A DNA stretch of 64,000 nucleotides from positions 1-64,000 of the forward strand of contig CAZFPQ010000003.1 of NCBI GenBank assembly GCA_964521065.1, in the 5' to 3' direction. This document shows, piece after piece, positions 43,551 through 51,667 of this stretch (its first letter is position 1; each line of letters begins with the position of its first letter). Source of the stretch: CAYVAP01 sp964521065 (lineage in GTDB: Bacteria; Bacteroidota; Bacteroidia; J057). The position numbers were made by a program, and so were the translations under genes. The notes beneath the pieces were generated by a model. The model saw only the letters and a list, made by a program, of their open reading frames with translations, was not told the DNA's origin and did not search any database.

Positions 43551-44747
43551 ATGCACGTAGGGGTTATTGCTCCGCCAGAAAGTTTTCACACCCAAAAGTG
43601 GGTCCAAGGCCTTCAGTCGGCTGGAGTAGACGTAAGTGTATTCAGTTTTTCTAAAGAAAAGCTTCCGAATGCCCCCTGCATACAGATCAAGCCGCGCTTC
43701 ACCATAGGGGCGCGGCTTACTTATTTGAGCTATTTGGGAAGCAAAGACCGCTTGGCCAAAGCCCTACTTAAGGCCAAAGTGGACGTGGTGAATCCACTCA
43801 ACGTCACTCCCTTTGGAGTTTGGGCAAGAGAAGCCACCTCTTTGCCCTTGGCTTGTGTTGCCATGGGAGCAGACGTATTGGAGTACCCACCCCATATCTC
43901 CCAAGCCATAGCAGCGGAAAGGCGCTGGGAGAGTGCAGGTACTTTGGGGCCCTGGCGGCGCTCGGTTCAGCAGTTGAAGTGGCATTTTTTCCGGCACCAG
44001 GTCAAACGAACCCTGAAAACCAGTCAGCTGATTACAGGTGACAACTTAGAACTGGTCCACGCCGTCAGGGATTGGTTCCATATCGATCCTAGTCGGGTGC
44101 TCCTCAATCGCTGGGGCATTGAGCCAGAGTTGTTTGAAGAGGATCTTGTGATTCAACAGAAACTGCGACACCAAATCGGGCTAAGGCCTGATCAAAAAAT
44201 GATCCTTAGCCCCAGGGGCCTAAAACCCGTCTATCAAGCCGACCTAGTCTTAGCTGGTTTCCAACAATTGTTAGCAGCCGGCGAAAGAGAGACAAAACTG
44301 GTGGTGATGGGAACGGGCTACCAAACCCCTCCCCAATTGGATCAGTGGGCTACAAGGCTTCATCAACAGTATCCCAATTTTCATTATCAAAGGGATCTAT
44401 TGCCTAGGGAGTGGATGCCCCAGCTCTGGCATTTGACCGATGCTTTTGTCAACATCCCCGCTTACGATGGCTTTTCCAATGCCCTCAATGAGGGACGATA
44501 CGCTGGAGCTGTCCCCATTATCAACGATATCCCTGCCCATCGAGAAGTATGTGAAGATGGCCTGCATGCGTATTACCTCGAGCAGGCTGATGCCCATGGA
44601 CTCGCTAATTGCTTGCAAGATTTGATTCCAAAGCTCGATTCCGCCAAAGCGCAGCTGGCTCTAGCGAACCAAAAATGGGTAGAAGCACAAGCCGTGCTCC
44701 TACCCAATATGAAAAGAATGCGAGAATGGATGCAAGATTTGCTATGA
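43551..44747 (+). CDS. Glycosyltransferase, GT4-like
   Basis: A 398-residue cytosolic GT-B enzyme. The N-terminal half opens MHVGVIAPPESFHTQKWVQGL, the acceptor-side Rossmann fold. The C-terminal half has the donor-binding blocks MILSPRGLKPVYQADLVLAGF, KLVVMGTGYQTP and the E-x7-E-like segment AYDGFSNALNEGRYAGAVPII, close to the GT4/GT1 signature for nucleotide-sugar binding. No signal or membrane anchor. It starts 9 bases after the small T9SS protein, so co-transcription is likely. T9SS cargo is often attached to lipopolysaccharide, so a role in surface glycan synthesis is possible but inferred. Confidence 0.88.
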   Translation: MHVGVIAPPESFHTQKWVQGLQSAGVDVSVFSFSKEKLPNAPCIQIKPRFTIGARLTYLSYLGSKDRLAKALLKAKVDVVNPLNVTPFGVWAREATSLPLACVAMGADVLEYPPHISQAIAAERRWESAGTLGPWRRSVQQLKWHFFRHQVKRTLKTSQLITGDNLELVHAVRDWFHIDPSRVLLNRWGIEPELFEEDLVIQQKLRHQIGLRPDQKMILSPRGLKPVYQADLVLAGFQQLLAAGERETKLVVMGTGYQTPPQLDQWATRLHQQYPNFHYQRDLLPREWMPQLWHLTDAFVNIPAYDGFSNALNEGRYAGAVPIINDIPAHREVCEDGLHAYYLEQADAHGLANCLQDLIPKLDSAKAQLALANQKWVEAQAVLLPNMKRMREWMQDLL

Positions 44748-44766
44748 AGGCCTCAACCTTTCGCGC

Positions 44767-45321
44767 CTACTTGTCAGATTTTCCTGAAGGTTTGATTTTG
44801 GGCAGGTTGAATTCCATTTCGCCGTCCTTGCCTACCCCAATGTCGTAGCGCTTCATGATTTTTTGATACGGCTTGTAAGCGGCCCCTTCTATCTTTTTGC
44901 CATTGACGATCATATGATCCTCATAGACCTTCATCCGCAGGTGATGGTTTCTCTTTTTGATATAGCCGTCGTCGAGCAGCTGTTCTTTCATTTCCTCACC
45001 AAACTGGCCCATCTTTTCTCCCCAAGCGCCCATTTCTTTGCCAAAGGCTTCCCAATCTCGTCCCCAATCTTCCATGGATTCTTGGAAACCCTCCATGGAC
45101 TTCCCCCATTCAGCCATGGATTCCCCCCAGGCCTTCATCGACTTTTCAAAATCAGCCATGGCCGACTCAAACTCTTCATGATCAAAATCTCCTACTTGAG
45201 GAGTAGCCGGAGGAGGAGGAGGGGGGGGTGGAGTTGGAGGGGTAGGCTCGTTTTGTCCCCAGAGGTTTGGCAGGATGGCCATGATCAACAAGGCCATTCC
45301 AATTTGCTTAAATCTGTACAT
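44767..45321 (-). CDS. Exported stand-alone copy of the neighbouring M56 receptor's C-terminal region
   Basis: A 184-residue protein with a signal peptide (MYRFKQIGMALLIMAILPNLWGQ). A Pro-rich stretch (PPTPPPPPPPP) is followed by a helix built of repeated units containing S-M-x-x-W-G, E-S-M-A-E-W-G-K-S-M and similar. The final domain (LLDDGYIKKRNHHLRMK, IVNGKKIEGAAYKPYQKIM) matches the end of the M56 protein encoded just upstream (LVKDGIIKNGETRLVIK, KINGTKLKGDKYKKYRKLL) position by position. The whole order of Pro-rich linker, Trp-containing coiled helix and terminal module is the same. It is probably co-transcribed with blaI and the M56 gene (122 bases downstream of the latter). It may compete with or assist the receptor in sensing. 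Confidence 0.8.
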   Translation of the reverse strand: MYRFKQIGMALLIMAILPNLWGQNEPTPPTPPPPPPPPATPQVGDFDHEEFESAMADFEKSMKAWGESMAEWGKSMEGFQESMEDWGRDWEAFGKEMGAWGEKMGQFGEEMKEQLLDDGYIKKRNHHLRMKVYEDHMIVNGKKIEGAAYKPYQKIMKRYDIGVGKDGEMEFNLPKIKPSGKSDK

Positions 45322-45442
45322 CTGATATGAATTTAAAACTTAAGAAAGATGCAGCGGGCCCGAGAGGCTGGCCTTTAGAACAGAAGTCTCCAAAAGCCAG
45401 CCTTCTCACCTAAATATTTCAGGCGCCCAATATCACAGCGTC

Positions 45443-47698
45443 TCAGTTATGGGTAATTGAAATGGTATTACCTTTTCCTATTTCCACGCCCATTTGCTTC
45501 AACAGCTTGCGGTATTTTTTGTATTTGTCACCTTTGAGTTTGGTGCCATTGATTTTGAGGCTACCGTCAGTAGATTTGATGACCAAGCGGGTTTCTCCAT
45601 TCTTGATGATGCCATCTTTGACTAGTTCTCTTCGGAGCTCCTCTACTTTCAAGCGCATTTTTACACGCCTCTCTTCATGCTCGGCCCTGACTTCTTCCGC
45701 TCGTTCCCGGGCTTCTCGTCTCGCTATCTCCGCGTAAGCCCTCTGTTCGTTGGCTATTTTTTCTGCCTCTCTCCTCAACTCATCGGCATGGGCCTTTGCC
45801 TCTTCAGCCTGTAGGCGGTATTGCTCACGAATCGCTTCTTCAGCTTCGCGCTGGATCTCTATTTGCTGCCTCCGAACCTCGATGATCTCGCGGATGGCTT
45901 CCTCATGCTCTGCTTTATCACGGAGTCTCACTTCTTTTTCAGCTTCTTGCATGACCCGCTCGATCTCCTTCTGGGCACGCTCGATCTCCAGCTGAGCCCG
46001 GCGAATTTCAGCTTGATCCACCTCTTTCTCCGCATTGGCCTGCTCTAAAGCTCGCATGGCTAATTCCACCTCAAGTTGGACCCGCCTTAGCTCTCGCTTG
46101 TTCAATTCATCTATGCGTGCTATTCGCTCCAGCTCCTTTGCTTCCTCTAGCCTTCGGGTCCTGAGCTCTAACTCTCTGTCAATATAATCTTCACCCAAAT
46201 TTTCACTTTGGCGAACGGCCTCGGTCTCAGCCCACTCCTGCATAGACTCAGCAAACTCTTCCATGGACTCCGCATAGCGCTGCCCGTACTCAGCTTGGAT
46301 GGTACCCAACTCTTTTCCCCATTGCTCCATCTCACGACCGTATGCTTCCCAAGCTTCCTGTATTTGCTCTGAGTCAAAATCCGCTCCGATCACAGGAGGT
46401 GTAGGCATAGGAGGTGGGGGTGGGGGTGGAGGAGAAATCACCGGTAAACTGGGAGGAGGAGAGTCCAAAGGCATCACAATGACACAATTGGCTTGATCCC
46501 ATGCATTGGCCCAGTTCAATGCTGCTCCTGAAGCAACTTCTGGTAGGGCCGCCGCCAAAGATGTTGGGCTTGGAGGTTGCTCTACAGGTGCAGGCTTTTC
46601 ATAAAACCAGGGAAGCTGATTGCCAATGGGGCCTTCTAATACGCGCTGCACAAAATTCTTATCAGAATCTTCGTTCAAATCTGGGGAGAGCCAAGCCAAG
46701 GTGGTCATGGACAACAACAAGACCAAGGCTAAAGCCGCTTTGCCAGGATTGCCAGGGATTTGCTGAGGAGTAAGAAGGCGCTTGATGCGGTACAATAAGT
46801 CTTGACGCTTTCCTCCCATGGCACTGGCTAGGCTTACCCTCGGTGAAGGATTTTCGGCTAACCATGCCAAGGTCTTGGCATAATCCATGGCGCTGCCACA
46901 GGTCGCTACGGCCAGGTCATCACAGCAATGTTCTCTGGCTTCAGAGACTTCCCGGAATAGGTACCACATAGCAGGATGGTAAAAGAATACCACCTCCAGC
47001 AAGGAAACCATCAAGTTGATCAGGTAATCATGTCGGCGAATGTGGGCAAGCTCATGAGCCAGGATGGCCTCAATTTGTACCGGGCTCAGCCCAGTAAATA
47101 GGCCCATGGGGACCAACACGACTGGTTTAAAATGTCCCAGAGAAAGAGGACCACACACCCGGCGCGACTCGATGAGTAAGACGGTTTTATTGATTCCCAT
47201 CTGGCGGCCTAATTCATTGATCCGATCTTGCCAGTGGTAATTCATGGGCTCTGCCTCCCGGTAGCGAAGTTCTTGAACGTAGAAATAGGCCCCGATCCAG
47301 CGAAACAAAAACATTCCTAAACCCAGTAACCAAGCTCCTGCTAACCATGGGGCAAGGGTGTTAATCTGATCGGTCATGGTTTCCCACCAAGTACCGCCTG
47401 CTCCTAGGTCAGCCGCCCAGATATACGTTTTGGCCTCCGCAGACAGCAACTCAAAGCCTTCGGCAACCCCTACTGCACTTTGATATTCCTGAATAAAGGT
47501 GACGACCGCCGTCATCGCCAGCCCAAATACACTGAGCAAGGTCAGCACATAACGATGTTGAGCAGGGCGCCCTTTGAGCATATAAGTTCCAATACGGAGC
47601 AAGGCTACCCAAATGATTCCCTGCCAAAGGGAGTGAAGCAAGGTCCAACCCAAGGCTTCAGCCCAGGAAGTTTGGAGAAGTGTGGAAAGCATATTCAT
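45443..47698 (-). CDS. BlaR1-like M56 metallopeptidase with extended coiled-coil sensor
   Basis: A 751-residue membrane receptor-protease. Residues 1-340 hold the membrane helices and the M56 peptidase with the zinc motif H215-E-L-A-H219 (AILAHELAHIRRHDYL) and the downstream EHCCDDLAV acidic ligand. In BlaR1/MecR1 this domain triggers destruction of the BlaI-type repressor when the outer part senses a signal. Here the outer part is not a penicillin-binding domain. It is a Pro-rich linker (near 420), about 250 residues of charged coiled coil, and a 60-residue terminal module (LVKDGIIKN to GNTISITHN). Start ATG overlaps the blaI stop by ATGA. The signal is unknown; beta-lactam is unlikely given the missing binding domain. 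Confidence 0.92.
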   Translation of the reverse strand: MNMLSTLLQTSWAEALGWTLLHSLWQGIIWVALLRIGTYMLKGRPAQHRYVLTLLSVFGLAMTAVVTFIQEYQSAVGVAEGFELLSAEAKTYIWAADLGAGGTWWETMTDQINTLAPWLAGAWLLGLGMFLFRWIGAYFYVQELRYREAEPMNYHWQDRINELGRQMGINKTVLLIESRRVCGPLSLGHFKPVVLVPMGLFTGLSPVQIEAILAHELAHIRRHDYLINLMVSLLEVVFFYHPAMWYLFREVSEAREHCCDDLAVATCGSAMDYAKTLAWLAENPSPRVSLASAMGGKRQDLLYRIKRLLTPQQIPGNPGKAALALVLLLSMTTLAWLSPDLNEDSDKNFVQRVLEGPIGNQLPWFYEKPAPVEQPPSPTSLAAALPEVASGAALNWANAWDQANCVIVMPLDSPPPSLPVISPPPPPPPPMPTPPVIGADFDSEQIQEAWEAYGREMEQWGKELGTIQAEYGQRYAESMEEFAESMQEWAETEAVRQSENLGEDYIDRELELRTRRLEEAKELERIARIDELNKRELRRVQLEVELAMRALEQANAEKEVDQAEIRRAQLEIERAQKEIERVMQEAEKEVRLRDKAEHEEAIREIIEVRRQQIEIQREAEEAIREQYRLQAEEAKAHADELRREAEKIANEQRAYAEIARREARERAEEVRAEHEERRVKMRLKVEELRRELVKDGIIKNGETRLVIKSTDGSLKINGTKLKGDKYKKYRKLLKQMGVEIGKGNTISITHN

Positions 47699-48111
47699 GA
47701 GTTAGACTGGTTTGAGGATGGGATATCAGGATTTTCGTCTTGTTCAAGCTGATCAAGCAATTGCCGAATCTCTTCCAGCTCAGACTGGCTAGTTTGGTGG
47801 TTGCCCAGGGCTTGCATCACCAATGCTGCAGCTGATCCGCCGAAAGCTGAGTCCAGCAGCTTGTTCAGCATACCTCCGCGCGCTTCCCGCTCAGAGATCA
47901 AAGGTCGATAAATGTGGGTCTTGCCCTGTTTCTCACGAGCCAATAATCCCTTCTCGTGCATGATCTGCATCAACTTTAGCGTGGTGGTGTAACCCACGTT
48001 CCGGTGGCGAGCCAGGATTTCATTTACCTGGCGCACCGTGGCACGCTCTAGCTGCCAAAGGATTTGCAAGATTTCCAGTTCGCCGTCAGTCGGATTAGAT
48101 GGTGAGGCCAT
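47695..48111 (-). CDS. BlaI/MecI/CopY-family transcriptional repressor
   Basis: A 138-residue repressor starting MASPSNPTDGELEILQILW (ATG at 48111; the 10 residues further upstream are not family-like). The winged-helix domain (about 1-80) has RATVRQVNEILARHRNVGYTTTLKLMQIMHEKGLLAREKQGKTHIYRPL. A C-terminal dimerisation helix follows (TSQSELEEIRQLLDQLEQDE). It overlaps the M56 gene by 4 bases, the classic repressor-receptor pair. Three inverted repeats of TACGAA-N4-TTCGTA lie 36-111 bases upstream of its start and are very probably its own operators, so it should repress itself, the receptor and the third gene. Confidence 0.94.
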   Translation of the reverse strand: MASPSNPTDGELEILQILWQLERATVRQVNEILARHRNVGYTTTLKLMQIMHEKGLLAREKQGKTHIYRPLISEREARGGMLNKLLDSAFGGSAAALVMQALGNHQTSQSELEEIRQLLDQLEQDENPDIPSSNQSNS

Positions 48112-48146
48112 GGATAATGGATAAGCTTTAAAAGTAAACATAGATC

Positions 48147-48222
48147 TACGAACCTATTCGTAGTTTCCACAATTATATACGAAAGAGTTCGTAATTACAA
48201 GGAACCTACGAAGATTTTCGTA
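48147..48222 (-). promoter_or_regulatory. Three BlaI-type operators over a Bacteroidota promoter
   Basis: Three copies of TACGAA-N4-TTCGTA lie at 48147-48162, 48178-48193 and 48207-48222, 31 and 29 bases apart (about three helical turns). All are perfect in both 6-bp arms. On the minus strand the middle operator lies inside the 20-base spacer of a candidate Bacteroidota promoter: CTTG (48198-48201) and TATAATTG (48170-48177), one mismatch to TAnnTTTG. The first operator then covers the likely start site and the third lies just upstream of the -33 box. The operators are seen directly; assigning them to BlaI is inference. Confidence 0.8.
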
Positions 48223-48477
48223 AAAAGATCTCGCGGATATTGCCAAGTTTGATTCTATTTAGGACATCGACCTTCATTAGAAACAGATATTAATTGGATT
48301 TTTGCGGTGTGCCGAGGATAAGTAAAAAAACCAAAACCTTGACAATCAGCGACTTAAATGTAAAACCATCGAATTAAAGGAACACTTTTTCTATTTCGGC
48401 CATAGAAGTATTGATGATTCCAGAAAGTTTCCTCTCTCCTGTGTATTTTTAAGCGCTTAAACCTCTAAGTTCCCCAC

Positions 48478-48798
48478 ATGCCGACTTTTCACCTTCCCAA
48501 CTTAGCCAGCAAAGAAATCATTCCTGGATTTCACGGCCGCATGATTCACACCGATCGCATGACGCTTGCCTATTGGAAGGTGGAAGAAGGCGCCCGCTTA
48601 CCTGAGCACCATCACCCTCACGAACAGGTAACTCAGGTCATCGAGGGAAGCTTTCGGATGACCGTGGGATCAGAATCTAGGGTCTTAGAGCCAGGGGACG
48701 TCTGGGTGATTCCCTCTGATGTCCCTCACAGTGGAGAGGCGCTAAGCAACTGCCAGTTGATGGACGTTTTTCAACCAGCCCGTGAGGCATACCGATAA
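48478..48798 (+). CDS. Cupin-domain protein
   Basis: A single-cupin protein of 106 residues. Metal-site motif 1 is LPEHHHPHEQVTQVIEGSF (two or three His and Glu/Gln in the pattern H-x-H-x3-4-E/Q), and motif 2 is LEPGDVWVIPSDVPHSGEAL with the final His. It probably binds one divalent metal. Functions of such small cupins range from isomerases to quercetinase-like or binding proteins, and none can be chosen. It has no operon partner; its upstream spacer is the one that carries the blaI operators, on the opposite strand. Confidence 0.9.
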   Translation: MPTFHLPNLASKEIIPGFHGRMIHTDRMTLAYWKVEEGARLPEHHHPHEQVTQVIEGSFRMTVGSESRVLEPGDVWVIPSDVPHSGEALSNCQLMDVFQPAREAYR

Positions 48799-48852
48799 GG
48801 TAGAACCTTATGCGGCGGCCGAGGTTTTAGTTTTCATGCCAATTGAAGCGAT

Positions 48853-49257
48853 ATGATCTACCTATTTGTATATGGCACCCTTCTGAAGAAAGCAGGTAAC
48901 ATGATGGCTACCTTCTTAAGTGAAAAAAGCATCTATATGGGGGAGGGAGAAATGGCCGGTATGCTGTACAAGGTGGATTTTTTTCCAGGTGCTATCCACG
49001 ATCCCGCCGCAGAATCGACGGTGAAGGGGGAGTTGTATGAGTTACATGATGCCCAAAAAGTCCTTGAGGTCTTGGATACCTATGAAGGATTTAACCCAGA
49101 AGATGTCTCCAACAGTCTCTTTGTCAGAAAAGAGGTAGATATTGAAAGCGAAGGCCAACTATGGAATGCCTGGGTATATCTTTACAACATGCCAGTGAAT
49201 TCCCACGAGTTGATCCCTTCGGGCGACTTTTTGAAGTATGATGTAGAGCGGTATTGA
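48853..49257 (+). CDS. Gamma-glutamylcyclotransferase-like (AIG2/GGCT fold) protein
   Basis: A 134-residue protein of the GGCT fold. It has the substrate-loop motif YLFVYGTLLKKAGN (the YGTL signature) near the N-terminus and the expected catalytic Glu in LDTYEGFNPE. It may cyclise gamma-glutamyl-amines or gamma-glutamyl amino acids to 5-oxoproline; several small bacterial members have unknown substrates. It follows the cupin gene by 54 bases on the same strand, so the two may share a transcript. Confidence 0.88.
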   Translation: MIYLFVYGTLLKKAGNMMATFLSEKSIYMGEGEMAGMLYKVDFFPGAIHDPAAESTVKGELYELHDAQKVLEVLDTYEGFNPEDVSNSLFVRKEVDIESEGQLWNAWVYLYNMPVNSHELIPSGDFLKYDVERY

Positions 49258-49360
49258 ATAAATGTGGGATCATGTGAGCTTGAGACGTTGGGATGAAAGG
49301 GCTACATCTTGGACTTGGCTTATCCAATTTTTTAATCTGAATAAGCACTTGGACAGAAGG

Positions 49361-49442
49361 AATCGGGGTATGGCCTATCGAGCTATGGTTATAAGTAAGC
49401 ATGAATGGTTCTCACAACATACCCCGTACTCCCGTTCCCCGA
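49361..49442. repeat. Palindromic dispersed repeat, copy A
   Basis: About 82 bases beginning AATCGGGGTATGGC and ending TACCCCGTACTCCCGTTCCCCGA (given here in two overlapping parts only as ends). Internal landmarks are GCTATGG, TATAAG and ATGAATG. The ends are inverted copies of each other (GGGGTATG with CATACCCC). It is clearly homologous, in opposite orientation, to copy B at 61670. Confidence 0.85.
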
Positions 49443-49509
49443 GTTCTTTATGTTCGCCTGCTTAATATAGTTCTGAACCTGCTTCCCCTTCCTTCACCTA
49501 CCATTGTCT

Positions 49510-50859
49510 ATGCTAGAAGAAATACGCAAGGTCATTACCCAAGTCATCAACCTCCGCGACACCACGGATGTACGCGGCACCATAGAAAGCATCCGCAGAA
49601 GCATCGCCATCAAGGGCTACAATGTCTGGATCTTAGCTTGTGGAGCCATGTTGGCCTCTATCGGCCTAGACACCAATTCGGTGGCTGTCATCATCGGAGC
49701 CATGTTGATATCCCCCCTGATGTCCCCCATTTTGGGCATCGGCCTCTCTGTCGCCATCAATGACCGAGAACACCTAGTGCTGGCCCTAGAAAACTTTGCC
49801 ATTGCGGTAGTCGCGAGTTTAGGAGTCTCGGTCATTTACTTCATGGTCACGCCGCTGGGAACAGCCACGCCAGAAATCATGGCCCGCACCTACCCCACTT
49901 TTCTGGACGTGCTCATTGCCATCTTTGGGGGAATCGCAGGCATTGTAGCCGGTTCGCGCAAAGACAAGACCAATGCCATACCGGGAGTAGCCATTGCTAC
50001 GGCCTTGATGCCTCCCATATGCGTAGCTGGTTTTGGCATCGCCAACTTTCGTTGGGACATATTTGGCGGCGCCATTTACCTCTTTTTCATCAACTCTGTC
50101 TTCATAGCCCTTTCTACCTACGCCATTGCTCGCTTCCTCCGCTTTCCCTACGTCGAGTACGTGGATGAGGGAACCCGCAGAAAGGCCACCCGATGGATCT
50201 CAGTATTCATCCTTTTGGTGATTGTTCCCAGCGGCATTTTCTTCTATAACTTGATCCAGCAAGTAAGGCTCGATGGGAACTTCCAATCCTTTATCGAGCA
50301 GGAAGTCAACAACAGCATGCACGAAGCGGTGCGATATGCCATCAACGAAACCGACAGTTCCTATGTCGCGACCTTGGTCATAGCTGGTCCACCAATTTCT
50401 GAAGATTCGATGGTCTATCTTCATGAGCGCCTACCGGAATATGAGCTAGATAATTTTAGGCTAAACTTTGTCCAGGCCCCACAGCTACAAGAAGAAGAGC
50501 TTTTGAGTCGCACCACCTTGGAAGTTATCTCTGCCATCCAACCCATTCTAGACTCGCGTACTGCCCGATTGGATAGCTTGGAGCGTATGATGGCTAGACA
50601 AATCTCTGATAGCACCAAGGTGACGGATTTGCATCGAGAGTTGGTGTTGTTATTCCCCGAGGTAAAAAGGATGACCCTGACTCAAGAAGCTTACTCGCTG
50701 GGTGAGGTAAAAAACCAATCAGATACCTTGGCTCTGGTCATTTTGGAGTGGAAACCCATGGGACGTACCCAGGCGAGAAACGCCAAGAAAAAAGTTGAAC
50801 CCTGGCTTCGCGAACGACTTTCCGGTCAATTAGATTCTTTGCGGGTGGTACATTTATAG
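49510..50859 (+). CDS. DUF389 membrane protein
   Basis: Integral membrane protein of about 449 residues, starting MLEEIRKVITQVI at the ATG at 49510 (a TTG at 49504 is the alternative). The DUF389 signature is complete in the first 230 residues: ACGAMLASIGLDTNSVAVIIGAMLISPLMSPILGIG, GGIAGIVAGSRKDKTNAIPGVAIATALMPP and repeated Gly/Pro-rich helices. The C-terminal 200 residues form a soluble domain (about 240-449). The family is widespread, often near stress or transport genes, and has no established function. It is not clearly in an operon; palindromic repeat copy A lies upstream. Confidence 0.9.
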   Translation: MLEEIRKVITQVINLRDTTDVRGTIESIRRSIAIKGYNVWILACGAMLASIGLDTNSVAVIIGAMLISPLMSPILGIGLSVAINDREHLVLALENFAIAVVASLGVSVIYFMVTPLGTATPEIMARTYPTFLDVLIAIFGGIAGIVAGSRKDKTNAIPGVAIATALMPPICVAGFGIANFRWDIFGGAIYLFFINSVFIALSTYAIARFLRFPYVEYVDEGTRRKATRWISVFILLVIVPSGIFFYNLIQQVRLDGNFQSFIEQEVNNSMHEAVRYAINETDSSYVATLVIAGPPISEDSMVYLHERLPEYELDNFRLNFVQAPQLQEEELLSRTTLEVISAIQPILDSRTARLDSLERMMARQISDSTKVTDLHRELVLLFPEVKRMTLTQEAYSLGEVKNQSDTLALVILEWKPMGRTQARNAKKKVEPWLRERLSGQLDSLRVVHL

Positions 50860-50978
50860 GGCAACATCTAAGAAATCAGGGTTGATGCTCATTTACCGAA
50901 ACGTCAAAACCCAAGCCGCCTCTTGAGGAATTTTATTAATTTCGGCTTTTCAAAGAATTGTACGAACGATAGCCGGCT

Positions 50979-51518
50979 ATGCCTTGGGGAATTGATAACC
51001 TGAAAGACCTGCTCGAAGTGGTCTCTTTTGTCGCTACGGTGATAGGCGGCATCGCCATCTTGTTTGCCGTGAGAGATTACTCCGTTAATCGGAAGCAGCT
51101 CAATCTCTCCGTGATGGAAAGTGCCATAGACCGCTTTCGAACCCACTTTATTCACCTTAATCATCAAAGCCCCGAAAGCCTCGTCATCGAATACATCGAC
51201 TTGGTGAATGAAGAGCTGTTTTACTTCCAAAATAGCTTTCTACCCAAGGTAGTAGCTCAGGAATGGATCGATGGAATGATCGACTTGATGCCCTTGTACG
51301 ATCCTTATGGAAATGTCCTCAACTTGGGTTTTTGCATCCCGACCATCCACACCCACAAGCTCTTAGATCAGTATCGCTTTCGCCGAGTAAAACGCGCCTT
51401 TACCATTCGTCAACCTATCGACTTAGAAGTAGCTTATGGCGACGGCGACTTCAAAATGAGGGAAAAAGCAAGGCTTCGCATCGTCAACGAAATTATCCGG
51501 AATTTGAGGAGATTTTGA
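50979..51518 (+). CDS. Hypothetical protein with one N-terminal membrane helix
   Basis: A 179-residue protein. A single membrane segment (LLEVVSFVATVIGGIAILFAV, about 11-31) is followed by a cytosolic or periplasmic helical domain with many conserved-looking aromatic residues (NEELFYFQNSFLPKVVAQEWIDGMID). I recognise no family, though the single helix plus short domain is a common layout for proteins often annotated only as uncharacterised. It is 119 bases after DUF389 and may be co-transcribed. Confidence 0.6.
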   Translation: MPWGIDNLKDLLEVVSFVATVIGGIAILFAVRDYSVNRKQLNLSVMESAIDRFRTHFIHLNHQSPESLVIEYIDLVNEELFYFQNSFLPKVVAQEWIDGMIDLMPLYDPYGNVLNLGFCIPTIHTHKLLDQYRFRRVKRAFTIRQPIDLEVAYGDGDFKMREKARLRIVNEIIRNLRRF

Positions 51519-51667
51519 GATTTTGGGAATACAAGTTTGTACCCCGGTAGCTAATAGAATTCTCAGCACATGCGTTCTAAATATCAACCCCCATCATTTG
51601 AAGATGATCTTTGAATTGGGATTAGATGAATATTCCTTGAGTTTTATTTCCGTTAAGCAGCCACACC

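Noticed and set aside
45180..45245. Poly-Pro / G-rich tract as a recombination or G-quadruplex site
   Set aside because: Explained by the Pro-rich linker of the exported protein; the same linker occurs in the M56 protein.
47000..47698. Beta-lactam resistance operon
   Set aside because: The receptor lacks a penicillin-binding sensor domain and no beta-lactamase or PBP gene is present.
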